From assembly GCA_030840185.1 (NCBI GenBank), contig JAUZFY010000001.1:1-9868 (forward strand): a stretch of 9,868 bases of DNA, read 5' to 3'. Below the pieces are notes generated by a model. It made no database searches. It was not told the DNA's origin and saw only the letters and a program-made list of their open reading frames with translations. The DNA comes from Microbacteriaceae bacterium (GTDB lineage: Bacteria > Actinomycetota > Actinomycetes > Actinomycetales > Microbacteriaceae). Position numbers and translations under genes: made by a program. Position 1 is the first letter of the stretch. Every line of letters starts with the position of its first letter. Below are positions 6,172 to 9,868 of the stretch, in pieces.

Positions 6172-6253
6172 GATGCCGCCGAAAGCTAGTCCTGCGAGTG
6201 GCGAAGCAGCACGGCTCGGAATTGAAGGCCTGCGCTTCGAGCAGGGTGTCGGA

Positions 6254-7864
<1,611 letters not shown>

Positions 7865-7873
7865 GGTGCGTCC

Positions 7874-7879
7874 AGTTTA
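7874..7879 (-). promoter_or_regulatory. Candidate -10 box (TAAACT) for ffh
   Basis: TAAACT on the minus strand lies 9 nt before the ffh ATG, so a transcript would have only a few nucleotides of leader. It faces away from the TAGGCT box at 7910-7915 on the plus strand, so both promoters share the 30 bp between them. No strong -35 is visible for either. Confidence 0.45.
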
Positions 7880-7909
7880 ACCCGCGAAGCCCGTGTCGGT
7901 GCAGCCGCC

Positions 7910-7915
7910 TAGGCT
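7910..7915 (+). promoter_or_regulatory. Candidate -10 box (TAGGCT) for a leaderless oxidoreductase mRNA
   Basis: TAGGCT fits TANNNT and lies 6 nt before ATG at 7922, with no Shine-Dalgarno between. This spacing places the transcription start at the start codon. The motif is seen; the promoter role is inference. Confidence 0.45.
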
Positions 7916-7921
7916 CACCAC

Positions 7922-8809
7922 ATGCGCTTCGGAATCGTGATCCTGCCACAGCAGCCGTGGGCTGCCGCACGCCACATCTGGGCGGCGGCGGAGGAACTCG
8001 GCTTCGACCACGCGTGGACCTACGACCACCTCTCCTGGCGATCGCTCGCCGACGAGCGGTGGGGAGCGACTATCCCGACGCTCACTGCGGCGGCAACCGT
8101 TACCCAACGCATCGGGCTCGGTACCTTCGTCTCGTCGCCGAACTTCCGGCACCCGGTTACCTTCGCCAAGGACGTGGCGACCCTCGACGACATAGCCGGC
8201 GGACGGTTCATCCTCGGGGTCGGATCCGGCGGGACCGGGTTCGACTCGCTGGTTCTGGGCCAGCCGCAACTGAGCCCACGGCAGCGCCACGAGCGCTTCG
8301 AGGAGTTCGTCGAGCAGCTCGACTCACTGCTGCGATTCGAACCGGCCGGCAGCGGTGGGATCAGCGCGACCGGCCAGTGGTTCACCGCGCTCAAGGCACG
8401 AATGGTCGGCGTTCCGGCGCAGTCGCCGCGGGTGCCGTTCGTGCTCGCGGCAAACGGGCCGCGCGGCATCGCGCTCGTTTCCCGGATGGCCGATGGGTGG
8501 GTCAGCACTGGGAAGGACGGGGCGGTGGGCGAAGAGTGGTGGCAGTCCGTGGCGACGCTCGCCGCGCGGCTGGATGACGCGGCGAGCTCCGTTGGGCGCG
8601 ATCCGCACTCCATCGACCGCTACCTCTCGCTCGATTCCGGCGGCACCTACTCGCTTCAGAGCATCGGCGCGTTCGAGGATGCGGTGGGGCGAGCGGCGCA
8701 ACTGGGGTTCACCGACCTCATCGCGCATTGGCCGAGGGGGGACGGAATCTACGCGGGCTCCGTGTCGGTGCTCGAAGAGGTTGCGGCGCGGTTGGGCGCC
8801 CTTCGGTGA
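7922..8809 (+). CDS. LLM-class flavin/F420-dependent oxidoreductase
   Basis: This is a second luciferase-like TIM-barrel oxidoreductase, clearly different from the minus-strand one. The 295-residue product begins MRFGIVILPQQPWAAARHIW, then EELGFDHAWTYDHLSW (24-39) with the DH pair at 35-36, RIGLGTFVSSPNFRHPVTFA (63-82), and GRFILGVGSGGTGFD (94-108), the cofactor-binding glycine segment. VPFVLAANGPRGIAL (171-185) and MADGWVSTG (189-197) are the typical later barrel strands. Actinobacterial relatives mostly use F420, but FMN cannot be excluded, and the substrate is unknown. The start is set by the conserved N-terminus at residue 1 and a TAGGCT box 6 nt upstream. The gene is divergent from ffh (57 bp) and followed by an aldo/keto reductase gene after 83 bp, which may have its own promoter. 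Confidence 0.93.
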   Translation: MRFGIVILPQQPWAAARHIWAAAEELGFDHAWTYDHLSWRSLADERWGATIPTLTAAATVTQRIGLGTFVSSPNFRHPVTFAKDVATLDDIAGGRFILGVGSGGTGFDSLVLGQPQLSPRQRHERFEEFVEQLDSLLRFEPAGSGGISATGQWFTALKARMVGVPAQSPRVPFVLAANGPRGIALVSRMADGWVSTGKDGAVGEEWWQSVATLAARLDDAASSVGRDPHSIDRYLSLDSGGTYSLQSIGAFEDAVGRAAQLGFTDLIAHWPRGDGIYAGSVSVLEEVAARLGALR

Positions 8810-8811
8810 TG

Positions 8812-8854
8812 CGCCGCAGCGTTTTCCGCGCGCGTGCCTGCGTCCCCTGCGGCG
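8812..8854 (+). repeat. Inverted repeat after the plus-strand oxidoreductase
   Basis: CGCCGCAG (8812-8819) is matched by CTGCGGCG (8847-8854) across a 27-nt loop, starting 2 nt after the oxidoreductase stop codon. It could form a hairpin acting as a weak terminator, but the loop is long and no T-tract follows. In such GC-rich DNA the repeat may be chance. Confidence 0.3.
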
Positions 8855-8880
8855 AGGCGTGTGGCGTTGCCTGCGGAGCC

Positions 8881-8886
8881 TAGACT
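8881..8886 (+). promoter_or_regulatory. Candidate -10 box (TAGACT) for a leaderless aldo/keto reductase mRNA
   Basis: TAGACT fits TANNNT and lies 6 nt before ATG at 8893. No Shine-Dalgarno sequence is present in TCTCGG between them. This supports a separate promoter for the reductase rather than read-through alone from the upstream oxidoreductase gene. No clear -35 is visible. Confidence 0.5.
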
Positions 8887-8892
8887 TCTCGG

Positions 8893-9868
8893 ATGAGACA
8901 GGTCGAACTTGGCACGACCGGCCTCGAGGTTACCGAGTTCTTTTTCGGCGGTGCGGCGATCGGCGGAATCGGCTCCGCCCCATCGCGCGTCGGTCTCGGG
9001 ATGACGACCGACGAGGCGCTCGAGCGACTCGATGAGGCGCATGAGGTCGGCATCCGCGTGCTCGACACGGCCAACAGCTTTGCCGGCGGACAGAGCGAGC
9101 GCGTGATCGGTCGCTGGCGGGAAGAGCGCGAACGCGGCGACGTGCTCGTCTCGACCAAGGTCGGCAACGTCGTCGAGCGCGGCCAGGACGGCATTTCCCT
9201 CGCGGCCGACCACATCGAGCGGCAGCTTGCGCTGAGCCGATCACGACTCGGCACGGTCGATCTGTACCTCACGCACGCCTCCGATTCCCGCACGCCCTTG
9301 GAGGAGACCCTCACCGCATTCGCGGCCGCGATTGACAGCGGGCAGATCAAGGCATTCGGATGCTCGAACCTCTCGGTGCACGAGGCCGAAGCGTGGCTGC
9401 TCGCCGCCGATCGAGCCGGGCTACCCCGACCCGGATGGGTGCAAAACGAATTCAGCCTCGTGAGTAGAGCCGGTGAACGCGACCTGCTGCCGCTCCTGGC
9501 TGGCGAAGGAGTGGGCTTCGTCGCGTACTCCCCGTTAGCGGGCGGGGTGCTGACCGATCGGTTCCTCGGCGCCGATCTCGAGTCGCTGCCGCAACCGCCC
9601 GCGGGCAGTCGGCTTGCCGTGGCGCCGGCCATGTACGCCGAGGCGTTCACCCTACAAAATCTGGAGCGGGTGGCATCCGTAGAACGCATCGCGCGGGACT
9701 GCGACGTGAGCATCGCCGCGCTCGCGCTGGCTTGGCTGCGACAGCATCCGCTCGTGACGGCGACCGTCGTCTCGCCACGGCGCACAAAGCAGTGGGACGC
9801 CGTGACCGAGGCGCTCGGGACCGACCTCGATGACGACCTCGCCGAGCGGATCGCTGCAGTCTTCGCCT
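8893..9868 (+). CDS. Aldo/keto reductase, 3' end beyond window
   Basis: The frame from ATG at 8893 stays open to the window edge (325 codons, no stop). The translation is a (beta/alpha)8 NADPH-dependent aldo/keto reductase: MRQVELGTTGLEVTEFFFGG (1-20), VGIRVLDTANSFAGGQSERV (52-71), DVLVSTKVG (83-91), VDLYLTHASD (122-131), IKAFGCSNLS (152-161), WVQNEFSLVSR (182-192) and VAYSPLAGGVLTDRF (210-224). Of the catalytic tetrad, D58, K89 and H128 are present, but the Tyr position of the DTAxxY motif is F63. The reaction is therefore uncertain: it may be weak, altered or absent. The substrate is unknown. A long reading frame on the opposite strand (8880-9785) is its shadow. The gene follows the LLM oxidoreductase by 83 bp and has its own TAGACT box. 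Confidence 0.93.
   Translation, partial: MRQVELGTTGLEVTEFFFGGAAIGGIGSAPSRVGLGMTTDEALERLDEAHEVGIRVLDTANSFAGGQSERVIGRWREERERGDVLVSTKVGNVVERGQDGISLAADHIERQLALSRSRLGTVDLYLTHASDSRTPLEETLTAFAAAIDSGQIKAFGCSNLSVHEAEAWLLAADRAGLPRPGWVQNEFSLVSRAGERDLLPLLAGEGVGFVAYSPLAGGVLTDRFLGADLESLPQPPAGSRLAVAPAMYAEAFTLQNLERVASVERIARDCDVSIAALALAWLRQHPLVTATVVSPRRTKQWDAVTEALGTDLDDDLAERIAAVFA

Noticed and set aside
8880..9785. 301-codon minus-strand open frame
   Set aside because: It is antisense to the aldo/keto reductase, whose plus-strand frame shows the full set of family motifs. The minus-strand translation is Ser/Arg-rich without motifs.

Overview
The window is chromosomal DNA from a high-GC actinobacterium, most likely of the family Microbacteriaceae. 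This rests on protein style (an S16 with an Ala/Glu tail, F420-type oxidoreductases, an Ffh with a Gly-rich tail), strong G/C preference at third codon positions, several apparently leaderless starts, and the ffh / rpsP-khpA-rimM-trmD / rplS-lepB gene order. It is mostly core genome. I see no mobile element, CRISPR array, tRNA or rRNA.

Layout, left to right. 1-146 (-) is the N-terminal end of signal peptidase I (lepB), preceded by a perfect 15-bp hairpin just upstream of its start. 217-567 (-) is rplS (L19). 729-1310 (-) is a four-helix membrane protein of unknown function. 1367-2134 (+) is a type I methionine aminopeptidase (map), convergent with the next operon and overlapping its last stop codon. 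2131-4176 (-) is the compact operon rpsP-khpA-rimM-trmD. 4346-5272 (-) is an EamA/DMT-family transporter. 5352-6158 (-) is a luciferase-like, probably F420-dependent oxidoreductase. 6254-7864 (-) is ffh, the SRP GTPase. 7922-8809 (+) is a second, unrelated-looking luciferase-like oxidoreductase. 8893-9868 (+) is an aldo/keto reductase that runs off the right edge.

How the genes fit together. S16, L19, RimM (16S maturation), KhpA (RNA binding) and TrmD (tRNA m1G37) serve ribosome and tRNA production. Ffh, LepB and Map act on nascent proteins, in membrane targeting, signal-peptide removal and Met removal. The transporter, two flavin/F420 oxidoreductases and the aldo/keto reductase are metabolic accessories placed around this core. 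Compared with the common actinobacterial order, rplS-lepB is split from trmD by the map and membrane-protein genes, and ffh is split from rpsP by the transporter and an oxidoreductase.

The points most worth a second look are: rimM appears to lack any ATG/GTG/TTG start before its conserved N-terminus and seems to begin at ATT; the lepB start lies 7 nt from a perfect hairpin; the aldo/keto reductase has Phe in place of the catalytic Tyr; several genes carry a TANNNT box 6-7 nt before ATG, as expected of leaderless mRNAs; and alternative hairpins lie in the rplS and rpsP upstream regions. I found no convincing previously undescribed multi-gene system.
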